From positions 30,759,232 to 30,823,231 of the forward strand of contig ML661885.1 of assembly GCA_007570785.1 (NCBI GenBank): a DNA stretch of 64,000 nucleotides, read 5' to 3'. This document shows, one piece after another, positions 12,637-23,188 of this stretch. This stretch comes from Antilocapra americana (taxonomy: Eukaryota > Chordata > Mammalia > Artiodactyla > Antilocapridae). Both the position numbers and the translations under genes were made by a program. The first letter of the stretch is position 1. Each line of letters begins with the position of its first letter. The notes beneath the pieces are model-generated. The model was given only the letters and a program-made list of their open reading frames with translations, had not been told where the DNA came from and ran no database searches.

Positions 12637-13289
12637 AATAGTTATTTAAAAGGAGCAGTGAATGTTAAACAAATTTTCTTTGTTCTCTTCAAGAAAATGT
12701 TTCAAGACAAGTTGGGTTGTTAAGTTCATTATTATTTCACTACTAGTCCCCACTGATGATAAAGTGAAATAGGAGGAAAAACCATTGGTTCTAATTAGAG
12801 TAATAGTACTTTACTTGTGGTTTATGTACCTGGGAACAATTGAACTAAAATCAATGTGATGATTATGATAATGATGGTAACTGTATTGTTTAATTTCATT
12901 TTACACTGAAAGTTTTCCTTGTGAAAAACAAGTTTGATATCTATTTGTATCATTACAATAGTGAAAAATCAATATAAATATAGATATCTTGTTAAATTCC
13001 TCTTGAAAAATGTCTTTTCCTTGAGACTATTCAAATATTTACCTGCCTACTTGTCATTTTTATTTGACCATCTTATAGGAAACTCAAGCACACTATTGCC
13101 CAAACTCTTAATTCTTTTTTTCAACATTGTACTTAGCCAATAAACTACCAATGTTTCCTATACCTGAAGATATCTCCAATATTCACCTAAGTAGTGAAGG
13201 CTAAAACCTAGGAGTCACAGTTAAATCTTTCTTCTCCTCTCTTAAAATTGAGATAGGAGATCAGCTCAAGTGAAAATAAATATGATAGA
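12637..13289. other. AT-rich interval, nothing identified
   Basis: Between a BovB fragment and an old L1. The 69-aa frame at 12934-13143 has no supportable identity. Confidence 0.45.
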
Positions 13290-13836
13290 TAAGGGATTAA
13301 CATGCAACATAGAGAAACAGCTGATGCAACTAAATATATTAAAAAAAAGATTGAATGAGCAGAAGATCTGAATAGATATTTTACAAAGAGGAAATACAGA
13401 TGGCCAACTGGTACATGAAAAAATGCTCAACATCATTAATCATCAGACAAATGCAAATTAAAACCACAATGACATTCTGCAGAATGTTATCATCAAAAAG
13501 ACCTGAAATGACAAATTTTGGTGAAGATATGAAGAAAGGGAACTCCTGTGTAGTGTTGGTGGGAATGTAAACAGGTGTAGCCACTGTGGAAAACAGTATC
13601 GGCATTCCTCAAAAAGATTGGAAACACAACTATCAAATGACTCAGCACTTCCATACTTAAGTATACATCTGAAGAAAATGAAACCACTATTTTGAAAACA
13701 TACATGTGACCCAATGTTCATAGCAGCATTATTTACAATAGCCAAGATACAGAAGCAACCTAAGTGTCCATCAATACACAGACACTTCTTCATCCTCTCA
13801 TCTGTTGCTGGAATACATATATGTATGTGTATACTG
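13290..13836 (+). mobile_element. Old L1 ORF2 segment, left part of a split copy
   Basis: It resembles the last third of L1 ORF2, with recognisable blocks such as the 'atgcaaattaaaaccacaat' segment at 13451-13470 and the 'atttacaatagccaagata' segment near 13731. It is highly diverged and full of stops. The element continues at about 19387, after some 5.5 kb of inserted elements. A short inverted block is present at about 13783-13812. Confidence 0.8.
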
Positions 13837-13958
13837 GAGAAAGAAGTGGCAACCCACTCCAGTGTTGTTGCCTGGAGAATCCTGTGGAAGAGGAGCCTGG
13901 TAGGCTACAGTCCATGAGATCACAGAAGAGTCGGACACGACTTAGTGACTGAAAAACA
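13837..13958 (+). mobile_element. Bov-A SINE fragment
   Basis: A Bov-A body without tRNA head, ending in 'gtcggacacgacttagtgac' and a short A-rich tail at 13951-13960. It lies between the old L1 and the 5' end of the BovB. Confidence 0.85.
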
Positions 13959-14526
13959 ACATATACCTAGACAGATAACCCATGTCCAAGAACAAAGGAG
14001 AAGCCCCAGAAAGTCAGTAGGAGGGGTGAAATCACATTTTGAATCAAACCCCATACCTGCCAGAGACACTTTTGAAGGCTCAAACAAAACCTTGTGTGCA
14101 CCAGGACCCAGAGATCCCACAGAGACTGAATCAGACCTGTGTTTGAGTGTCTCTTAAAGAGGTATATGTCAGCAATGGCTTGCCGCAGGGTCAGAGGCTC
14201 TGTGTGCAACAGACCTGGGTCACACACCAGTGGCATAAGCCCTATTGGAGGAGGTTGCCATTAACCCCACCATAGAGCTGTCAAGCAGACGACCCACAAA
14301 CTGCAGAAAAATTATACCAAAGAAATTCTCACACTATTAAGAAAATTCTAGGACCCACAACAGATTTCCCAATCTGGGGATCTGGCAAAGGGACTGGGAA
14401 CCCCAGGGACTTTGACTTTGGAGGCCAGTGGGAGTTGATTACAGAACTCACACAGGACTGGGGAAATAGACTCTTGGAGAGCACAAAGAAAACATTGTGT
14501 GCACCAGGACCCAGGAGAAAGGAGCA

Positions 14527-15494
14527 GCCAAGGGAGTCAATTCCCAGGCAAACTGATAAGAAGCCCAGGATCCCTGAGGAGGAGGAGAGGAGAAAGTGGT
14601 CTGGGGCTCTCAAAGAGGAGATAGAAGTCTGGAATTCTCAAGGAGGAGGAAAGCACAAATGCCTTTATTTTTATCTCTACATTCCTTAGTCTTAGTCACA
14701 TAAAATGTTTTGTTTTTGTTTCCTTTAAGCCTGGAGCTGATGATTACACAACAAAACACTCAGTTTAAACTCTGTATTAAGGATTATATAACAACAATGT
14801 ATTCTGGTTAAGAACAGTTTCCCCTTCCTGAAAACCTTCTGACTAATCCTGTTATCTTAAAATTTATATTATGGATAGGATGGTTCTAGTAAGATCTTTC
14901 TACTGTTAGTGTTAATCCTATCATCTTAACAGTGTAAATTGTGGGAGTAGGTCTAGTACATTACAACCTCAAGACATTCTTTTGAATTATTGTAATAAAT
15001 AATTTAAAAAGTATATAACTCCCTTGCTAACTCTAGCAAGGGAGGCACTCTCCACCCCACTTCTGATGTTTACATTAGAAGCTTTCTCTGTCCTTTTTCA
15101 CTTTAATAAAACTTGACTACACAAAAGCTCTTGAGTGATCAATCCTGGCCCCTGGACCAAAGCTAAATCTTCCTCAGAGATCATGAATCCTACATCATTC
15201 ACCATAAGCTATCACCTGCTGCTGCTGCTGCTGCTAAGTCGCTTAAGTCGTGTCCAGCTCTGTGCGACCCGACGGCAGCCCACCAGATTCCTCTGTCCCT
15301 GGGATTCTCCAGGCAAGAATACTGGAGTGGGTTGCCATTTCCTTCTCCAATGCATGCATGCATGCTAAGTCGCTTCAGTCGTGTCAGACCCTGTGCGACC
15401 CTATGGACAGTAGCCCACCAGGTTCCTCCGTTCACAGGATTCTCTAGGCAAGAATACTGGAGAGGGTTGCCATTTCCTTCTCCATAAGCTATCA
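14527..15494 (+). mobile_element. Endogenous retrovirus LTR (interrupted by a Bov-A2)
   Basis: An insertion in the BovB 5' UTR, which breaks off at 14526 and resumes at about 15495. Its 3' half has the layout of an LTR: an AATAAA signal at 15105-15110, a downstream R-U5-like stretch, and an end in CA at 15494. It resembles ruminant class II LTRs. The purine-rich run at 14576-14598 may be a polypurine tract, in which case a little internal sequence precedes a shorter LTR; the exact start is not certain. No viral gene is present. Confidence 0.65.
15215..15481 (-). mobile_element. Bov-A2 SINE with 13-bp TSD
   Basis: Two Bov-A monomers on the minus strand, joined at a CATG-repeat linker (about 15350-15366), ending in a clean AGC-repeat tail (15217-15236 in reverse). 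The target duplication ccataagctatca is perfect at 15202-15214 and 15482-15494. It therefore inserted at the very end of the LTR and is the youngest layer of this nest. Confidence 0.95.
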
Positions 15495-18400
15495 GAGTGA
15501 CCCCAAAAGAGACCGACCCAGAATTACCTATGTGTGTCCAGGAGTCTCCGGCAGAGGCATGGGTCAGCAGTGGTCTGCTGCAGGGTCTGGGGCATTGAGT
15601 AAAGCAGTGCATACACAGGACATTTTGAAGAAGGTTGCCATTATCTTTATTACCTCCACCATAGTTTGGTCTCAGATCAAACAACAGGGAAGGAACACAG
15701 CCCACTAAAAAAATTGGATTAAAGTTTAGTTTCCCTAACAGTCAATCTCTCTCATCAGGAAGCTTCCATGAGCCTCTTTTCCTAACCCATCAGAGGGAAG
15801 ACAAACTGAAAACCATAATCACAGAAAACTAATCAAACTGATTACATCGACCACAGACTCATCTAACTCAATGAAACTACGAGCCATGCCATGTAGGGTC
15901 ACCCAAGACACATGGGTCATGGCAGGGAGTTCTGACAAAACGTGGTCCACTGAAGAAGGAAATGGCAATCTACTTCATCATTCTTCCCTTGGAAACCCCA
16001 TGAACAGTATGAAAAGGCAAAAAGATATGACACTGAAAGATGGACTCTCCAGGGTGGTAGGTGCCCAATATGTTACTGGAGAAGAGTGGAGAAATAACTC
16101 CAGAAAAGAGTAAGTGATGAAGCCAAAGCAAAAACAACTCCCAGTTGTGACTGGTGACGGAAGTAAAGTCCAATGCTGTAAAGAACAATGTTGGATAGGA
16201 ACCTGGAATGTGAGGTCCATGAATCAAGGTATATTAGAAGTGGTCAAACAGGAGATGGCAAGAGTGAACATAGAAGAAATGGAGTAGCCCTCATAGTCAA
16301 TAAGAGTCTGAAATGCAGTACTTGGATGCAATCTCAAAAACGACAGAATGATCTCTGTTCGTTTCCAAGGAAAATCATTCAATATCACAGTAATCCAAGT
16401 CTATGTCCCAATCAGTAATGCTGAAGAAGCTGAAATTAAATGCTTCTATGAAGACATACAAGATCTTCCAGAACTAACACCCAAAAAAGATGTCCTTTTT
16501 ATTATAAGGGACTGGAATGCAAAACTAGGAAGTCAAGAAATACCTGGAGTAATGGGCATTTTGGTCATGGAGTGCAAAATGAAACAAGGCAATGGATAAC
16601 AGTTTGGCCAAGAAAATGCACTGGTCATAGCAAACATCCTCTTCCAACTACCCAAGAGATGACTCTACACAGGGACATCACCAGATGGTCAATACCAAAA
16701 TCAGATTGATTATATTTGCAGCCAAAGATAGAGAAGCTCTATACAGTCAGCAAATACAAGACTGGGAGCTGACTGCAGCTCAGATCATGAACTCCTTACT
16801 ATCAAATTCAGACTTATTGAAGAAAGGAGGGAAGACCATTCAACCATTCAGGTATGACCTAAATCAAATCCCTTATGATTAAACAGTGCAAGAGAAAAAC
16901 AGATTCAAGGGATTATATCAGATATACAGAGTGCCTGAAGAACTATGGACAGAGGTTCATGACATTGTACAGGAGGCTGTGATCAAGCCCATACCCAAGA
17001 AAAAGAAATGCAAAAAGACACAATGGTTCTCTGAGAAGGCTTTATAAATAGCTTAGAAAAGAAGAGATGAAAAAGGCAAAGGAGAAAAGGAAAGATATAC
17101 TCATTTGAATACAGAGTTTCAAAGAATAGCAAGAAGAGATAAGAAAGGCTTCCTCAGTGATCAATGCAAAGAAATCGAGGAAAAGAATAGAATGGGAAAG
17201 ACTAGAGATCTCTTCAAGAAAACGACATATACCAAAGGAATATTTCATGCAAAGATGGGCACAATAAAGGAAAGAAATGGTATGGACCTAACAGAAGCAG
17301 AAGATATTAATAAGAAGTGGCAAGGATACATAGACGAACTATACAAAAAAGATCTTTATGACCCAGATACCCACGATGCTGTAATCACTCATCAAGAGCC
17401 AGACTTCCTGGAATGTGAAGTCAAGTGGGCCTTAGGAAGCATCACTACCAACAAAGCTTGTGGAGGTGATGGGATTCCAGTTTAGCTATTTCATATCCTA
17501 AAACATGATGCTGTTAATGTGCTGCAGTCAATATGTCAGCAAGTTTGGAAAACTCAGCAGTGGCCACAGGACTGAAAAAGGTTAGTTTTCATTCCAATTT
17601 CAAAGAAAGGCAGTGCCAAAGAATGCTCAAATTACCACACAATTGCACTCATCTTACACCCTAGCAAAGTAATGCCCAAAATTCTCCAAGTCAGTGCTTC
17701 AAAAGTATATGAACTGAGAACTTCCAAATATCCAAGCTGGACTTAGAAAATGCAGAGGAACCAGAGATTAAATTGCCAACATACATTGGATCATCAAAAA
17801 AAAAAAAAAAAGAGAATTCCAGAAAAAAAAAAAACATCTACTTCTTTATTGATTATGCAAAAACCTTTGACTGTGTAGATCACAACAAACTGGGGAACAC
17901 TCTTAAAGAGATGGAAATATCAGACTCCCTGACCTGCCTCTTGAGAAATCTGTATAGAGGTCAATAAGCAACAGTTAGAACTGGGCATGGAACAACAGAC
18001 TGGTTCCAAGGTGGGAAAGGAATATGTTAAGACTGTATATTGTCACCCTGCTTATTTAAATTATATGCATAGTACATCATGAAAATGCTGGGCTGGAAGA
18101 AGCACAAGCTGGAATAAAGATTGCTGGGAAAAATATCAATAACCTCAGATATGCAGATGACACCACTCTTATGGCAGAAAGCGAAGAAGAGCTAAAGAAC
18201 CTCTTGATGAAAGTGAAAGAAGAGAATTTAAAAGTTGGCTTAAAGCTAAACATTCAGAAAACTAAGATCATGGCATCCAGTCCCATCATTTCATTCCAAA
18301 TAGATGGGGAAATAAAGGAAACAGTGACAGATTTTATTTTGGGGGCTCCAAAATCCTTGCAGACAGTGACTGAAGCCATTAAATTAAAAGACACTTGCTC

Positions 18401-18917
18401 CTTGGAAGAAAAGTTATGACCAACCTAGACAGCATATTAAAAAGCTGAGACATTACTTTTTCTAAAAAGGTCTCTCTAGTCAAAGCTATGGTTTTTTCAA
18501 TACTCATGTATGGATGTGAGAGTTGAGTGCTGAAGAATTGATGCTTGTGAACTGTGGTGATGGAGAAGACTCTTGAGAGTCCCTTGGACTGCAAGGAGAT
18601 CCATCCAGTCCATCCTAAAGGAGATCAGTCTTGAATATTCATCGGAAGGACTGATGTTGAAGCTGAAACTCCAATACTTTGGCCACCTGATGCAAAGAAC
18701 TGACTCATTGGAAAAGACCCTGATGTTTTTAAAGATTGAAGGCTGGAGGAGAAGAGGATGACAGAGGATGAGATAGTTGGAGGCATCGCTCATTGATGGA
18801 GATGAGTTTGAGTAAGATCCGGGAATTGGTGATGGACTAGGAAGCCTGGTGTGTTGTTGTCTATTGGGTCAGAAAGAGTGGACACAACTGAGCACTGAAC
18901 TGATACTGAACTGATAC

Positions 18918-19386
18918 CTAGACAGTGTGTTGAAAAGCAGAGACATTACTCTGCTGACAAAGGTCTGTAAAGCCAAAGCTCTGGCCTTCGCAGTGGCCAC
19001 ATATGATTGTGAGTGCTGGGTCTAAAGAAGGCAGAGCACCAAAGAATTGATGCATTCTAATTGTGGGTGTTGAAGAAGACTGCTGAGAGTCCCTTGGACA
19101 GCAAGGAGATCAACCAGTCAATCTTAAGGGTAATCAACACTGAAATTCCATTATTTTTGTATTTTATGCAAACAGCTAACTCATTGGAAAAGTCCCCGAT
19201 GTTGGGAAAGATTGAGGGGAGAAGGAGAAGAGGGTGTCAGAGGATGACATGTTTAGATGGCATCACTGATGGGATGGACATGAACCTGGGAAAACTTTGG
19301 GAGATGGTGAGGGACAGAGAGGCCTGACCTGCTGCAATCTATGGTGTGGCAAAGAGTTGGACATGATTGGACAACTGAACAACAAC
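18918..19386 (+). mobile_element. Second BovB 3' end, more diverged
   Basis: About 470 bp of BovB 3' sequence directly after the 3' end of the long copy, in the same orientation, with an AAC-repeat tail at 19380-19392. It matches the same terminal region as 18430-18905 but is visibly more diverged. It is therefore probably an older fragment beside which, or into which, the long copy inserted, rather than a tandem duplicate. Confidence 0.85.
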
Positions 19387-19870
19387 AACAACATACACTA
19401 TAGACTAATCATCACTCATTAAATATGACAATTTCCCGTATACAACAACATGGATGAACCTGGAGAGTATTGTGCTTAGTGAAACAAGTCAGAGGCAGGA
19501 AGACAAATGCCATAAGCTATCAGTTATATGTGGAATCTAAGAAATGAAAAACACAAATGAATATAATGAAACAGAAAATAGACTTACAGATGTAGAAAAC
19601 AAACTAGTGCTTAACAGTGGAGAGAGGGAAGGTAGGAGGAGAAAGATAGGAGTAAGGTATTAAGATGTACAAACTACCATGTTTAAAATAAATAAGCTAC
19701 AAGCATATAAGCTTATAATATGTAAGCTACAATCATATAAGCACAGCACATGGAACTTAGTCAATATTTATAACTTCAAATGGACTACAGTCTATAAAAA
19801 TTTTGAATTTGTACAACTACTATTAACATATTATAAATTAACTAAACCTCAAAAATATATGTATCAATTA
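19387..19870 (+). mobile_element. Old L1 3' end, right part of split copy
   Basis: It continues the L1 of 13290-13836: ORF2 end ('caacatggatgaacctggag' near 19448) and 3' UTR with the 'atgtggaatctaagaaatga' block. An imperfect direct repeat around 'aagctacaagcatataagc' occurs at about 19692-19742. Confidence 0.8.
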
Positions 19871-19899
19871 TAATAGTATCATTTAGAATAGTTTCACTG

Positions 19900-20545
19900 A
19901 CCTAAAAAACCTCTGTCCTCTGCTTGTTTGGCATCCCTTGACGTTTTTATGATATCCATGGTGTTTTCTTTCTCAGAATGTTATACAGCTGGAATCATAG
20001 TAAATGTAGCCTTTTTATATTGGCTTCTTTCACTTGGTAGTATGCATTTAAAGTTTCTCCATGATTTTTCATGACGTGATAGCTCATTTCTTAGCACTGA
20101 ATAATATTCCACTGTCTGGATGCAGTACAATGTATTTAACCATTCACCTACTGAAAGATATCTTGGTTATTTCAAAGTGTGGGTTATCATGAATAAAAAA
20201 GCTGCTATATACTGCCTTACCAGAATTTTGTGTGAATATAAGTCTTCTACTTATTTGGGTAAATAAATAACATGGAGTATGATTATTGCATTTTATGGTA
20301 AGAGTATGTTTAGTTGTGTAAAAAATTACCAAACTTTCAAAGTGGCTGTATTACCAATATTTTGCATTCCCACCAGCAATGGATTCAAGCTATTATTATG
20401 CTTTTGTTTACTTTCAGTGAGAGCGGAGCTATTAGGGATCTCAGTGACAAGATCACTTGATATTAGCTTTAAATAATATGTTCACATGTGGCTAACTTTT
20501 TTCTCTTCTTCTATCATTTGCTTATTTCTTCTTTTTTTCATTGAT
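19900..20545 (-). mobile_element. Old L1 fragment
   Basis: The plus strand reads as antisense of the L1 ORF2 end and 3' UTR, for example the 'gaataatattccactgt' block at 20099-20115 and the 'cattcccaccagcaatg' block near 20366. It is strongly diverged, so an ancient mammalian L1. Confidence 0.75.
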
Positions 20546-20639
20546 AAAAAATAATGGAGACTTTGGTGGTCACAACTGGGGGTATAGAAGACTAATGGAA
20601 AAATGATAAAGTACATAATGTTAAAGATGTAGGAAGGAG

Positions 20640-21290
20640 AATCCTACATCTCAGTCTGCTACCCAGGTCATCCAAAATCTGGTGTTGTGAACTGCTTGAA
20701 TAATTTTCTTCTTGAATTGAAAAACTGGTGTCTTAAATTCTGCCTCATGTGATTCATATTCTCTATTAAAGCAGTTTTTAACAGAGACAGAATTAATTGG
20801 GAGAAATTCCTAGAGAAATGACTAATGAAAATGATTTTGAGTAGTCAATTTCTTTCTCTGTTTATGATGCATTACATAGTTTGGATGGACAAAAACTGCT
20901 TGATGATAGCATTTTTTCTTTAGGAAGCCAGTTCCTCAAATCCATAAAAACTTTAGTAGAGAATTTAAAAATTTGAAGTGATTGGTTCAATGGCAGAAAG
21001 AGTTAAACTCTCAGAATCAACTACATCTAGGTCAAAAGCCTTGACAGACTATCAACTGAGACAGTCAAAAGTTCTGGGAAAGAAGCCAAGAGAGAGAGCA
21101 CCAAGATCAAGAACTATAAATCTTAAGAATGAAGTTCTCTCTGAATCTAAAGGCCCACCTTAGTTAAACATATCTTTTTAAATTTAAGAACATTTGCCTT
21201 ATAAACTCTGAGGCAGGTGGTCAGGACTTATCAAAGTTAAGGACAATAAGCCTTCATCTTTCTTTTCAGTTTCAATAAAATATCAGAACT
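20640..21290 (+). pseudogene. Possible decayed processed coding sequence, unidentified
   Basis: Three successive protein-like stretches appear with frame changes between them: one at 20648-20755; one around 20833-20960 containing SVYDALHSLDGQKLL; and one at 20966-21160, a basic Ser/Arg/Lys-rich segment ending in SKGPP and a stop at 21161. An AATAAA lies at 21274-21279, 113 bp after that stop. This layout would fit a frameshifted processed pseudogene. I do not recognise the protein, and chance frames or an unknown repeat remain possible. Confidence 0.3.
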
Positions 21291-21499
21291 GTCAGAAGGG
21301 ACCCTAAGCCGTATGCCAGAGTTTAGATATTTTGGGTAAGAAAAGGTTTTGGTTTGTTTTTTAGTAGTGGAATTAACTGGAAAAGGAAAGACTAATTTTT
21401 TATTTAAGGGACATAAATCTGAGTTTTATAAGTTTGAATAACTGGAAATTGCTTAATGTTTCCCTGGGTGTGTTTTGGAATTAATTTATGCAGCTCTTG

Positions 21500-21821
21500 G
21501 GCTTCCTTGATAACTCAGCTGGTAAAGAATCTGCCTGCAGTGAAGGAGCTCCCAGTCCCAATCCTGGGCTGGGCAGTTTCCCTAGAGAAAGGATAGGCGA
21601 CCCGCTCCAGTATTCCCTGGTGACCTGAGTAAAGACTCTGCCTGCAATGCAGGACACCTGGTTTGATCCCTGGATTGGGATAAACCCCTGAAGGAGGGCA
21701 TGGCAAACCACTTCAGTATTCTTGCCTGGAGGAGCCCCATGGAAAGAAAACCCTGGCAGGTTACAGTTCATGGGTTTACAAGAGTTGGACAGGACTGAGT
21801 GACCAAGCACAGGACAGTAAG
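21500..21821 (+). mobile_element. Double-headed Bov-tA SINE with 11-bp TSD
   Basis: Two tRNA-like heads are present. The first (about 21500-21575) is followed by a truncated Bov-A piece ending at 'ctccagtattccctggtgac' (21606-21625). The second head (about 21620-21685) and a full Bov-A body follow. The near-perfect duplication tgcagctcttg / tgcagctattg at 21489-21499 and 21822-21832 encloses the whole unit, so it inserted as one element. Confidence 0.85.
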
Positions 21822-21832
21822 TGCAGCTATTG

Positions 21833-23188
21833 CAAAACTACCATTCTTCACTAAATAGAGCACATACAGTATAGAACACTAATAACTGGACAGTCTAAAT
21901 GGGAGATCACAGAGATCCTAATTATGACCAAAATATCACAAAAGAAACCAATATTGACTACTATAGTTAGTGAGTAAATTGACAATTGTATTCCAGAATT
22001 TGAAGAAATGATCTAATCCATGATTTATGATTTACTTATCTAGATGACACCTGGAAATGACCTCTGGTGTATTACAAAACTAAACAAAAATATTCCATCC
22101 ATGTGTATAAGGACATTTACTACAACATTTATTTTTAAAAATCTCTCTATTCTAATACCTCTGCTAAGAAGTTAGTGATCTGAGAGATGAATTAATTCAA
22201 TGCAAGTACATACTGACCATGAACAATAGTTTCACATTATTTTGGAAGAAAAAATTACATTTCCTATTTTTTTTTTACCAGAATATATGAATCTATCAGA
22301 ATTTTCACTATTTGAAAAGTCAGAATATTAAAAAAAAATGTGATTTGAAGTTGGGTACTCTGGGAAATAGAATCTAAGGCAGAAGTTTATTTCCAAGAGA
22401 TTAATTGGGAATGCTCTTTTGAAGGACAATGTAGAAGAGTCTAAAAAGTAGAACAGGAAGAACAAGAATTTGAACTGAGATTCACTTCTGACAATGGTCC
22501 CAGCTAATCAAACTCAGAGCTTTGGGATGGGGATGATCCTGCAGATTTTTTCTTATAGTGAGCAAGGAAATTGACCCTTGCATTGACCAGTAATTGGATG
22601 ATGGCTTCTTAGTTAAGAGAGATAAACTAGGGCAAGAAAAATTTCTGCAGATGGGAGGATAATTCCAGGAGAGAGGAATAATTGATTGTTAATAACTGTT
22701 ATCTGCCAACACTTTTAGTACCTGGAGTATGAATGAGTACCTGGAGTATATATTTAGCAGCAGAGGAATGACAGGAAGCCCCTAGAGCATACGATATACC
22801 CTGACCCCTTATTTTCCATGGAAACACTATTTGTATAATATGATAGAAAAGTATGTTCTCCATAATTCTGGGCAGTTGCTTTTCCTGGAATATTTACAAG
22901 CTGATATTCAGTGGGATGAACTAGAGACTCCACTGCTATGTCTGAGCAGCACTGTATACCTATAGTTGTATACTTTCAACCACAACTGATGCCATCCTTA
23001 GTCTGTTACTAAGTCTAGATTTCCCTCATATTTGGCTGGAACATCTGCTTCAGAGGTTTACTTCATGGCTTGAGTAATAAACCTTTTCCTGAGTAATTCC
23101 AGCTCCTACTCACCAGTCATTTAGAATATAGTCATTGAACTTTCCCACTTACTAACAAAATTGGGCAAAGGAGAGATGTACAAGTGGA
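21833..23188. other. Unassigned interval
   Basis: The part at about 22340-22820 looks like an old interspersed repeat, but I cannot name a family. The unit 'tacctggagtat' occurs twice, at about 22720-22731 and 22739-22750. No gene recognised. Confidence 0.35.

Larger units (their letters stand above)
13965..18905 (+). mobile_element. BovB LINE, long copy interrupted by LTR and SINE
   Basis: 5' UTR at 13965-14526 and 15495-16200, with a stretch at about 14282-14440 not found in the other copies here. The apurinic endonuclease region is at about 16188-16880 and reverse transcriptase at about 17100-18420, with a tyrosine-Ala-Asp-Asp-like site near 18150 (RYADDTTLMAES). The 3' end is at 18905. 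Frames are broken by many stops and indels, and an A-rich expansion lies at 17797-17835. BovB is an RTE-clade LINE that encodes endonuclease and reverse transcriptase; this copy is dead. An ERV LTR and a Bov-A2 interrupt its 5' UTR. Confidence 0.9.

Noticed and set aside
18430..19386. Tandem duplication of the BovB 3' end
   Set aside because: The second copy is much more diverged than the first and has its own AAC tail, so two separate insertions fit better than a duplication.
20924..21163. Possible exon after a 'ttttttctttag' acceptor-like site at about 20912-20923
   Set aside because: The frame that contains the 61-aa segment has a stop soon after the acceptor, and no matching donor or neighbouring exon is visible.
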